Both the position numbers and the translations under genes were made by a program. DNA of 64,000 nt from Morinoia aosen. Lineage: Eukaryota; Arthropoda; Malacostraca; Amphipoda; Talitridae. Positions 1-12,300 of the stretch are shown in pieces. Numbering within the stretch: position 1 is the stretch's first letter; each line of letters opens with the position of its first letter. The notes under the pieces are model-generated. The model did not search any database, had not been told where the DNA came from, and worked only from the letters and a program-made list of their open reading frames with translations. The DNA is taken from NCBI GenBank assembly GCA_030386875.1, contig CM059564.1:66135936-66199935 (forward strand), written 5' to 3'.

Positions 1-172
1 TAAACTTATTAGAACTGAAAAGTTGTTTTCAATGTACTTTTGGCATCGCCCAATATTTAGGGTATTTATTATATTGCTAAATGTTTTGTTCGCAAACAAG
101 CACTGTGTCTTCCGTAAAACGTAAACAGAGCAGACACAACCGATCAGCTGGGTCGTGATTGTGTGTGCTGAG

Positions 173-396
173 ATGGAATCGTGGTACAATAGTGTGCTGC
201 AATCATGGCCTATGAGACGTTTGGGGCTTTACTCAGAAGAGCCTACGGTTGAAATATGCGAGAAAAAACCTGGAGAGCAATTTACTGCTGTATTGGCACC
301 ATGGGAATCATACATTGTTACACTTCAGTCTTTACTTATCTGGGAAAAACCTGTTAAAAGTTTCCTAGCTCTATTGGCTTTCAATTTTCTTTATTG
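173..396 (+). CDS. RETREG: RETREG coding exon 1
   Basis: Encodes residues 1-75: a soluble N-terminus (MESWYNSVLQSW) and the first half of membrane hairpin 1. The exon ends after TG of a Trp codon at donor TATTG|GTAAGA (phase 2). Confidence 0.88.
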
Positions 397-3300
397 GTAA
401 GATTATGTTTAGTAGATTTTATGTATAATTTACTGGTACAAATTTATGCAGCCGTGATTACGTAATAGAAATGATCATAATTTGATTTTCATGCCCTGGA
501 TCATTGCTGTTGTAGTCCGTAAAAGAATAATTTTGAGCTCTTAATGGCTTAATAAGAGTTTTGTGAAGTTTAGTGGCTATGTAAATGCAAAAGTAGTCAG
601 TCCAAATTATAACAAGAAGATACAGAAAGCTTATTACAGACTGCAGAATGCGTGCTTTTATAAATGCAGAACTTAAGAAACTTAGTCACCTTAGAATTCT
701 TGCCAGTAGATTTTAGGCAGCTCTGTAATCGTACTAGCTCTGTAACTAATATTAGCTCTGTAATATCTTAAATGTTATGGTTGATTCTCAAATTGGAAGT
801 TGTAAACAAGACAGGGCCCTAGTTATTTGAAAAAATATATTTATTTTGAAAAACTTAATTTTCAAGTATGAAAATTTTAGCATGGCTTTATAATAATTTT
901 CAAAAAGTTAAGGTCAATATTGAATATAATGTTGTCAACGAATTTCATAATTTCGTAGGTATAGATAGGTAATATAGTCGATTTTAAGACGTTTTACAAG
1001 AATGACAATGTGCCCGGAAATGCTTAGTTTAGGAGATATTGGATAAATAACGCCAGGTAAGAATAGCATTAACGGCAGTTTTGATATGGCTCTTCCGGCG
1101 TTTTGCGGTCGCGGACCACGCCAAGTTTTTTGGCGGGAGTCATCGGCCTCGGTATGGTTGAGTTAAATTAAGATATTTTAGGCTTACTTAGGTTAGGATA
1201 CTTAACTAAATTAACTTTACCAAACCTAACCTTACCTATCGTTACGTCAGAACCGGATTTCTGCTTATTTACCTCTCCGTTTGTTCAATTTTATAAACGA
1301 CGTTCCTATAATATCAAAGTTAAATATCTCCAAAAATAAGCATTTCCGGGCACATTGTCATTCATGTAAAACGTCTTAACCCTTTCGGTCCTGACGGCTA
1401 CTCCAGTGCCAAGTTGGCTAGTGCTTCCAGTTTAGGGCATCTAACCTAGTTTTAAACTAATTTAACTAGTGAGGGAATATTTTGGAGTAATAACAAAATT
1501 AGGGAAATTACAAACATTCATTAAACTAGTTTTTAAACAATTCCAGAAATCTGCACGCGTAAATTACCATAGGTTACCATAGGCCCCTGTAATTACCATA
1601 GGACCCTGTAGCACGCGTAAGTTCATGCTACAGGACCCGAGCAACATATTCAATACCCTTTCCATTTAACTTGAGCAAGTTTTTTCTGAACTTTGTTGAT
1701 TTTTGGTAAATTCGGGCAAAAACGTATGAATAATTTCTTCGTAAATACGAAAACTTTATTATCAACATCAAAAATTTCTGTCGCCAAGCATCGAGCTTCA
1801 AAGATTCAAAAAATTTTTAAAATTAAAATAATGAAGAAGGCACTTACTTAAGCTAAAAGCACCACACTAGGACAATTTCACTGACAATTCAGGGTAATGA
1901 CAACTTTTTCCCCAGGAAGTTTTTACCCAAACAATTTGAATTATCGTACCGAAAGGGTTAAAATAGACTATATTACCTATCTAAACCTACGAAATAATGA
2001 AATTCGTTGACAACATTATATTCAATATTGACCAAAGTTAATATCAATCAATTTAGTTTAAAATGATTTAATTTTCTTCAATCTTTATGTGATGCACAAA
2101 TGTTTTTATTTTATTAATTTCACAATTAATTGATATTTGTTTACTTTGGTATAGAATCAGTGGTGAATACTTCGACTGCGACTAATAAATATTAAGTTTG
2201 ATGCCAAACTCGAGTTTAAAGTCAATTGTAGTAAATTATTTGGAACAAAACAAACATGAACTGGATTATGCTTGCATTTAGCTTTGATAAGTATTTATGA
2301 AAATTGAATTTGTGGCTACTGGTCGGTCAGCAGTAGTATTAAAATCCCCTTTGTGTACCACTGTTGCAGTCAAAATGCTAATTGTATATATAGGGTAAAA
2401 AACTGTCAATTTTATGACAGTTATGCTTATTAAAGTTTTGTCTATATAGGATTCCCACTTATTAAAGAGCTCTCTGTTTTAGAAGTCCTGTTTCTTGAGG
2501 CATGGGATTAAGAAATGAATCTTCACATTAATGAATATGCAATCAATGATATTTAATTATTTATTCATAGTTCTTGTCATGTCTAAATTATCAGCCCTTT
2601 AAAAATAAATTTCCTATGTATTCATAACCCACCAAGCAGGAGATAAATTTAGTGCCAACCAGTCTAAACTGGGCTAATCTAATGCAACCTAGGATTTTTG
2701 TCATGGATATGCAGAGGGCTAAAATATGTAGAAAACTTACAAGTACCCAATTAACTAAGGTAAAATTATTTAATTAGAACTTCATAACCAGTATGGGAAA
2801 TTTAAGTACTCATTAGGCTAGTATTTCTTGCTATAATAGCAATTGATATGCTGCATTGGGTGTAGCCATAAATTAAAGTATTTTTTCATGGCCATAGCAA
2901 TGAAATTAGTTCAGAACATTTGAGGCTTACTCTGCAGTAAATGTTATAGCAGTTATGACTTATGACTACATCTTGTGGTAATTTTTTCTGCTGTGATTAA
3001 TTTATATGCATATATTTGTAATAGGTATGTACCTGTGCCATTTAAAGAACATTATATATGTATAGTTGAATTTAACTTTGAAATAGCAACACCTGCTATA
3101 GGCAAAAGGCTTGTGTTTTCAACTGTGATGAACATCCCTTTCATGTTATCAACCAACCATTTACTGGAGAACTTTTTCTTTTAAAACTCCATCAATCATC
3201 ATAACTTGTTTGCATTTGAGCTTAATGATAATAAATTTTTATGATATAAAAGTGATGATCAATAAATACTGCTGAAATTTATATATATTTTATTACTTAT

Positions 3301-6300
3301 CATTACTCAAAGCTGATATATACTGTTGTCAGTAGCTTGATAGATATCATAAAATGAATGATTATTTTAGCATCGGTAAACCTTTAATATAATAGTTAAC
3401 AAATTTTCAATTATCCAGGTTCTGTGTTTGCTGTGAGCCCAAGCCGTTGTTTGTCCTGAGCTCTGCAGGGCTGCTCGTGTTCCTCCACCAGCAGTGGGTG
3501 CACACCATCTGGCCTGAAATCCGCGTCCCGCTCAAGCCCGGGGAACGACCTGCTCATTACACTGATGAGTGGCTCTATTTGAATCCCAGGTATTAATTTT
3601 TATAACATTTTAAATATTTGCTGGTTGTGAAAATGAGTTTGAATTTTTTTCTGTGTTCACCTCTCTTCAGGAAGCATAGGATGGAAGCAATAAGCTCAGG
3701 TTAGCTACATTTGTCCATCCTATTTTACAGGGATTGTGGCACCAGAGGGATTGTGTTAGTTTGTTACAGCTATAAATCTGCCTTTGGGGCTTCTGTCATT
3801 CATGCCCTAATTATTTCTCTCAGTTTTTATGCTTTCTTTGTCTTTTATTTCTTGCTCTCCTGCTGTTTTTATGCGGGGTAACCTGTTTTTTGGCAGCTCA
3901 CTTTTTGCATAGAGACCTTGTTTTCTACAGTCCATATTAAATGGTCTCTCCTTTTTGATCTCTTTAGGTTATCTTCATTGTGGCTTTGTTGTTGATATTA
4001 ATTAATGCAATGATAATCTTTATCCACATTTTCATTTTATTGATATCTTCAATTTTACTGTATCCATTGTGTAAACTATTGTTTGGCTATTGTGCTAAAA
4101 AATTGCATTATATTTTGTATCTAGTACAGCCAAACCTCGGTTCTCAAACATAATGCGTTCCGAAAACCTATTCCAAAACCGAATTGTTGGAGAACCGAAT
4201 CATATTTTCCCACTACAATTAATGTAAAAGAGATTTATTTGTTCTCAAGTACAAGAGGAATACCTACTTACACTATATATAATATTAAAAAAAACATTTT
4301 TATAAACAGAAAAATATTACATGAAATGTAAATAAAACAAAAAACATAAGAGAAGTAAATTTAATAAGAGCAATGCTGTATAACTTACAGTACCTTTTTG
4401 AATGACATGGGATTGCATAATTTGATAAAGTTGTGGGAGGAAATAGGATTTAATTCTCGGAAGGGCAATCCCCTGCCATAGAATTTCTGGTAACTCTATT
4501 TCCGGGGTTTCTTCTCTTCTTTGTCTTTTTGGATCTGGTAAATCTTTCTCTTTGTTTTTGTCTGCGTTGGAACTGTGTTGAAAGATCAGATAAATGCACA
4601 CCACTTTTAGATTTTGCAATAATTTCTTTCTTCACTTCTATTGTTCTTTTCATAACTTTCCTTTTTCCTTTATCACTATCAACTTTAGCTTTCTTCAGAG
4701 CCATGACTAAGGGCTAATCAAGAAAGATAATGAGAAGAAGAGAAGAGCTGAACGAATGTTTACAACACAGCTGTCGCTGCGAGACTGTTTGTTTACTAAC
4801 AACCGGACTCGCAGCCACGCGTCATTGTTGTTCATGAACTTAAATTTTGTTCGAATACAAAGGCAGTTGACTCTCGAAATTTCTGTTCGAAAACCGAATT
4901 GTTCAAACTCTGAGCTGTTCGAGAACCGAGGTTTGACTGTATTTAAATTTAATACCAGATTTAATGTGAAATTTTCAATTGACATTATTGTCTCTGCACT
5001 GTTCAGCTAAACTGGAAGTACTTCTGTGTTTTTAAATTGTATAATATTAAAAATAATTTGCTTAACCCTTTAATGCCCAACTGGACTATTCGGTTCTCTT
5101 TCAAAAATTACAAAAATATATTGTATTTCTTTTTCAATTTGTTCACTAATGTGTCCTTTGAACTTCACTGCCAAGTGGCAGTTCCTTCCCCATCTTGATA
5201 ACAGTGACTTCCTAATGCCAGTGTCGGTTTAGTGGTAGTGGTTGTCATAACGGTAATATGAGTATAAAAATATGGGCGTCAAAGGGTCAACTGCTATTAA
5301 TTCATCATTAACACATTCCCTGCAAAGGGACCCACCGGTGGTCACTTAGGTTATTTTCTTAGTGCTGCTGACCCACCTGCAGTCACTAACTTATTGTTTA
5401 TTATTACTCAATGAAAGCTCAATAAAGGCCAGATCCAGTTAATGTTCACTATTTTCAAAGTTGATTACCACAATTGACTTTAAATTTGAATTAAATATTG
5501 AACTTCAGTTTAACCCATCGCAGTTAACGTGTTAAAGTCAGTGTGAACATCTTTGCATAATGTTCAAAAGTAAATTCTTCCTGATGATTGAGTTAGTTGG
5601 TTACTTTCATGTTTAATTATTCATCTGTTCTTTCAGTTATTGCATCACTTATTTAGTTATTATTTTTATCATTTGTAGCATCAGCTCTTTGGTTAATTCA
5701 CTCATACAAATTATTTGAATGAATGTAGATTTTCATGCTGTGCCTAAGTTTGCAACACCACTTCATTGCGCAACGTAACCAGCGCAACCACGTCCACTCA
5801 TAGAAACCCTGCACTCTTCAGTTGTGGTTCATCCGTTTTGCAGTGTGCTGTCCGCCCCTGAGGTGGGGCTCCTGCTCGACCAGTGGTGCAGCTTGGGCCA
5901 GGCCTGGCTGGATACCTGCATTGAGACCCGTCGTCACAGACCTGCACTGGTCTGTGATTATTTTGTGTAGTGCTGCTTTACTGTAGGGATAAAATTTGTC
6001 AGTTTTCGTTGTGATTTTCTGAATGGATGAAATTGATTTCTCACAGTTGTGCAATTCAATTGCTGAAAGCCAGTTTTGAAATATTTAAAAAACCTTCTCA
6101 TTGTGTGGGTACTTTTGAGAATCTTATCCATAAAGAAAAAGTATGTGCACTTTGAAGGGAGATAATTTTTCTTATTGAAGTTTGATGTGTAGCATTAATT
6201 TGAATTGCAGAGTTTAAATATGTACTTGAACACCAATGTCGTCCTAGAATGTTAATAGTGTTCTCTTTATGTTCCCATACTTAGGTGTGGCATGTGGTGC

Positions 6301-9300
6301 CTTAGGGATTTCTGGCTAATATGTTAATAATTTGAAATATTAAACATAAACACTAAACAGTTGAGTGGATATCCCACAGAACAATTAATAGTCTGTATGC
6401 TCCATGCAGTTTGATGAAACTTGTCTGTTTGCAGTTTTGCCTGTGCTCGTGCTGCTTCTTCACGCTGTTGCTGTTCACTGGCCAGCTGATGCCAGGTTCA
6501 GCTTTGCTGTACCTGTTGATCTCAGTCCTCTTCCTGCTGCCTGGAGCAAAGCTGCACGTGCTGCCCGTCCTCAAGCTGCGCGCCGCTGCCCTGCTGCAGC
6601 TCTTCAGGCGCAAGTGCTGGGACAGGCTCGCTATTGGCACTAGCAATAGTGGTGAGACTTCTTTTTCTGAACATCTTAAGCATTCAAGAATAATTCTAGA
6701 GTTCTTCTTTCAAAGTAGGTGACATAGAATAAAAGTCCTATTGTGTAGATGTTTACAACATCTGCGTTTGTCGAGTTGAATTTCTAACAGGACTCTGTTG
6801 ATTTATTCAAAAAAATTTGTTAACTTCTTAGCCTGGAACTCGATCAACCGGTGTTCATGGTACTTCTTTCATAATTAATACGACCTTAGATTTATCTCAT
6901 GTGCAACAGATTCTTTACAATACATCACTGCCTCAATACATCAACTTTAATTTTGAAGTTGAGCTCATCCATGGCAATAATAACCACCGCCGTGTATTTA
7001 CACATAGTTATTTTGTTGTTGTTTGTGACCATTTAGTATTTTTCCTGGAACAGCTGGAACTTGAGCAAATCTGTAGTACAGATTTCATCACCTCACCACT
7101 CATGCAAAAATGACATTTCTATCACGACTTTTTCAGGTTTGATGCATTGGCTTAGATAACCATAGAAAAATACAAAAAGTGGTAATGTTTGTATCACAAA
7201 TACGATCATAATTCACTTTAAATTGTGTTAGTACTTATACAGGGTGTTTTTTTAAATACGCGACCCGAAAAAAATCTTTAAAAACTTTTGATAAAATGAA
7301 TAAATTTTTTAAAACAAAGCGGTAGTTAAATCCTGAGATTTATATTATGTTGAACTTGATACACATACATATAAAATACACTTTGAGTTGGAAAAATTGT
7401 TTCTTGTATTATTATTGTGTATTGTAAGAGGATCCTACATTTCTTCACATCGACTAACACGGAATTATGTAGAATGGATGGCAACATTTTTATTTCTAAT
7501 GCTGGAATGTATCTGTGCAGTATTGTACTCAGATAAATTGCACTCAAACAAAATCGTACATTAGTGCTCAGTGAATCGCATTTGAATATTTCTTTTAAAG
7601 ATTAAATCTATATATCGTCCGGTAGTAATCCTTTGTATTTGCATGTATATGATTTCATATATATATATATATATATGTGATAAAGTGGAGTTTCACGTAT
7701 ATAAATATCTATGAGTGAAAATAAATCATGGAGACTACTACGTGTGTGTGTAACATAAAATTACCATTTGAACATAAATACTTGAATGGATGCACACTGC
7801 ATCAATGTAGAATTTTAAAACAACATTAATGAGTAGTATAATTCGAAGTTTTTATGATTAACTTGCATATTTCACACCGGTCAAAGATCTGAATCACACC
7901 TACCTCCTGGTACTGGATGCCTAGCACATTTTCCTACAGCTTGTCTTTACATAGATTGCAACACCAGTGAAAATTTTATGTATTCCTTGCTTAACGGAAA
8001 AACGATTGTCTCGCTCATCACAATCAATAGATACATATTTAACACAAAAAAGCTCAAATTAACGTGTGATTATGTCAATTTTTAACTCAACTTAGGGTTG
8101 GATTAATTTCAGTTTTACTTGGATTAATTTGAATTTGATTTGGAGTGAAAAAAGGGTAGTACTATGTATAATAACAGACGCGTCCGTGTGTCACACCCAC
8201 CAGCCAAAAGTGTGAGATGAGCGTATCTGTGATCCGATATTTTTTTGCAAAAATTTTTTTTTTGATCCGATTGGCCTGAAATTTGGTCAGTATATATATT
8301 TTTGCAAGACAAACATATTTGAACTCATAAAATTTTTTGATTTAGGCGTTAGTTTTTTCGAAAAATTTGAAACATTAGTTTTTTGGGTCATTTTTATACC
8401 TATTTCAAAAGAATAGAAGTCATTGAGGTTTTATGCAAGAACAAATTCAAAGACAGTTTTGGAATCCTTGGAACATTTCTAACAAAGATATATTTAGATA
8501 TTTCTAGCGCTCTCGAGATACAACTCGCCTCACCCCATTGTTCAACTCATACAGTGTCGCCTCATTTCGAGCAGTAAACAATTTACTTTCTGCTGGGTGC
8601 CCAGCCACGTTGGAGTGCCGGGAAACGAAGCAGCCGACCGAGCAGCTCGAGAGGCTCTCCACCTGCAAATAAATCCGGTCCGCCTCCCTCGAACAGACCA
8701 CAAGTGGTATTACAAAAAGAGCATCCGAGAACACTGGCAGGCTGAGTGGTCGGCGCTTGCCAACAACAAACTAAAGGCAATAAAGCCAGATGTCCGTCCT
8801 CTCCCATTCTCCCAGCAGAGGGATCGACTGTGGGAAGTAGTCCTCGCTAGGCTCCGTATAGGCCATACACGCCTCACGCATCAACACTTGCTGGAGGGCC
8901 GACCGCAACCGTACTGCGAAAATTGTATTGTGCCTTTAACGGTCCGCCACATTCTTCTCGAATGTCCCGACTACATACAAGAGCGGCAAGCTCGCCTCGG
9001 CGAGGAGCCGAACCTCCCTGAACTACTGACCGGCCTCACCATCTGCGGGCCACGCTCTCCTTTGAACCTTTTCTTACTTGAAATTCGCCTACTTCATGAA
9101 ATTTGACTCACCAACTGAAAATAAGTAACCTCTAGAAAGAAAATCTTTTCCGCCTCATATGGGGCCCAAACCAACGCCAGCGCGGATGCCCGCGATTAGA
9201 AACACCGTCGCTCCTCCGTCAGACCAAGCTGACACACCACGGCACTGAAACGGGGCCGAGATGACTCTCACCCTCCAAACCCGCCCATTATAAGACCCAA

Positions 9301-12300
9301 ATGTAACAATGCTACCAAATTGCGCTGTGATTTCGTCAGAGTATCGAAAGCGGCGGGAAAACCCGAAAATAATAATAATATATTTAGATATTTTGTATTT
9401 GAATTTTTTTATATGTGCGATATTTTACCAATATATCAAATATACCAAAATTTTTGGATTTGAACTTTGATAAAAAATTTTAAAATGGAAAAATGGAAAA
9501 AGAGGCAATATAACTTCGTTAGAAATGTTCCAAGGATTCTAAAACTGTCTTTGTTTTCTTCCTAGCATAAAAACTCAATAACTTCTATCCTTTTGAATTT
9601 TGAAAGTAAGTAACTTTACACTACAGGCCAAAAACAAAATTTTTTGTTGAAGTGTAATATAATGGAAAATCTATGTAATTGAATGCTGTTTTCATTTTTA
9701 TTTCGATAATCTCCATGCATAACTTCATATTCTTACTGTGAATTGTAATTTCCACGAAAAAAAAAATTTTTACTTATTTCACAAAAATTAGGAAATTTTT
9801 GTTTTCAGTCTGGTTCTTATGAAATATGACTACAAGATGTAACTTTTGAAAAGAAACACAATTTCTTCTATACATTTTTTTGATTCAGGCCTTAGTTTTT
9901 GAAAAAAATTGACATATTGGATTTTAGTCCATTGGTATTGCTATTTCAAAAGAAAAGAACTCATTGAGTTTTTATGCTAGAGCAAAAACAAAGACAGTTT
10001 TAGAATCCTTGGAACATATCTAACAAAAGTCGCAAATTTACCATTTTCTGTTTTGTTTTCTTTTTATATGGGGTCGAAAATTAATGATTTTGGTCCCCTT
10101 ACCCCTCCCCCTGGGGGGGATCTATTGTCCGTGGCGCCATAAAATTTTAGGACCGAATAGTCCATCACCTAAGGGTCCTTTCCCAACAAAAACATGAAAA
10201 ATGACCTTCGGAGAGAAAAGGGGCCTTGGAAGACCCCCTTAACCCAGTAGATTGGGAGTCGGAATGAATATCTCGTAGGTTAAATTAGGCTGGATAAAAT
10301 ATCAGCAGTTGATACCACGGTAGAGGAAACAAGGTAGGGTCATTTCTATGGGAGAAAATACATCTCCTCTTGTTTGGCTAGCCAATAGAACGGCTTTATT
10401 TCAAACAAACTTTATGATGTCACCACAACACAATGTCGTTAGGCCAATAGTGGAGCCAGATTTGGGGGTAGCAGTGCTACCAGATGCTATATGAGCGCTG
10501 CTATTGGTTCGTTGCTGTGACGTCAACAAAACCACACCGTCAACGAAAAAAGACTGGTTTGAACCTACTTTGTTTCCTGTACCGTGGTTGATACTTAAAA
10601 GTAAAGGAAACCCATAGAATAGCATGGGGAAGCCATGTCAATGCTCAGTTGGCCCGATATCTAATCCTGTCATTTTTTGACGGACTGTATGCACTAGTAA
10701 TTATAACAATAATCTGATTGAATGGTTTGCGTGCTTTGTTGAGCATTATTAATTGCTTTGGTTTATTGTTTTTCAGAGCACTTCAGAATTTTTTTTTTCC
10801 AATCCGAAGCACTCGTTTTTGTCATGACATTCTTAGCTATGTTGTTTTTTTTACACTCTGAATGCTTTCATATTTGACGAGTCATGTACGTTAGTCTATG
10901 GTAACAATGGTCCAATAGTCGTTGTGTATTTATGTATACAATTTATTTCTGAGTGCAACCATCGGATCTGTCGTTTGGGACAGCTTAAACAATTTGATGA
11001 GCGTATCTGTGATACTGATTTCAGTCCCTCGCTGGGTTAAATATAATATTCATTCACATGAATTTTAAGAATCTATATATTTCTAGTGTCTACCTCTAAT
11101 TTCTTTACAAAAGGAAAATTTGATAGGATTTCGAAGCTACTCCATAGGAACACTCATTCCTCTTTTTTAGTTGTACGTTTAGGCAATCAGAAAGTAATAC
11201 TGTTATGGTTCAATGTGTTTATCGGAGATAATTGTTACTTTTGAGAGAGAGGGTTTGTCACGCAGGCAGTCGCGAAAGCAGCCCAGACGAGCTGTCCGAG
11301 TTCCTGCCAGAGCTCGGGAGCGCGGAGGCAGAAGCTGCGCTGGCTGTGCCGCTCACCTCCGAGGACCCTCCTGAGGTGGTGGCTGCTGTGGCGCGCTCTC
11401 AGGCTGCCGGCCATCCCCCTCGGGGCGCTAAAGGTTCGTTTTAGATAAAAGGTTTGCTTGCTGAGAGAGTTTGTTAACTTAGTATCTGTATCTCTCTGTG
11501 TGCGGTTTTTGTTCAAGAGATTCTTTCTGGGAGCATTTTCATTTTTGTTCAAGTTGCACATGTTCCCTTCGTTTTGTCCCCTCAGGGGGATACAGGTATT
11601 GTATCTATGGGAATTAGCGCTCCCAGGGGGACTATGTGAGGGCCTGAGCCAAAGGTCAGGTAGGCTTCCTTTTGTTGAAATAAAATAGGTTTTTGTTTTG
11701 TTACGGACCCTCTTTTTTCAGTTCACTGCTGTCCTGTTTTTCAGCACCTACTACTCTCTTCTTCAACTTTTTCTTGTTTTATGAACTTCTTTCTTAGCTT
11801 CCTGTTTCTGTGCACCTTGTGCATAGATTCCGCGTTCCCTCAACTCCATACTAAATGGTGCCTTCCTCCTTCCTCTCTTAGAACATATTTGTCGTGCAAT
11901 TTAGGGAGGCTAAAACTTTCTTACATAATAATAATAATAATAATCCCTTCGTTTTGTATATATTTTTTTTATTTATTGTCATTTTTTGACTTTCCTTTTA
12001 AATGATAAATTCAGTTCAAAATTTAATTCCAAATGCTTGAAATGTGTAATCTAGAGTATGAAAGCTAGAATGAGGGAATGAACATCATCTTAACAGAAGT
12101 TTGTTGCGAGAGCTACTTGAGCTTAGTTACCAGTCCTGTGTGGTGGCTGTTGTAATTACTTTTAACGGCTGGTTAAAAATTTGCAATTAATTTTCAACTT
12201 TTAACCCTGACTCACCTAACCTACTCTGTCTTAGCTTACGCCATTTAACTTAATTTATCCCTACCTAAGCATCAATTTTCTACTTGTCTAATGACAATTG

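Noticed and set aside
7235..7330. ACAGGGTGTTTTTTTAAATA string as a transposon end
   Set aside because: It resembles ends of dispersed arthropod repeats but no opposite end or target duplication was found.
11235..11561. 108-codon minus-strand frame opposite RETREG exon 5
   Set aside because: Antisense of a coding exon with GC-rich third positions; no motif.
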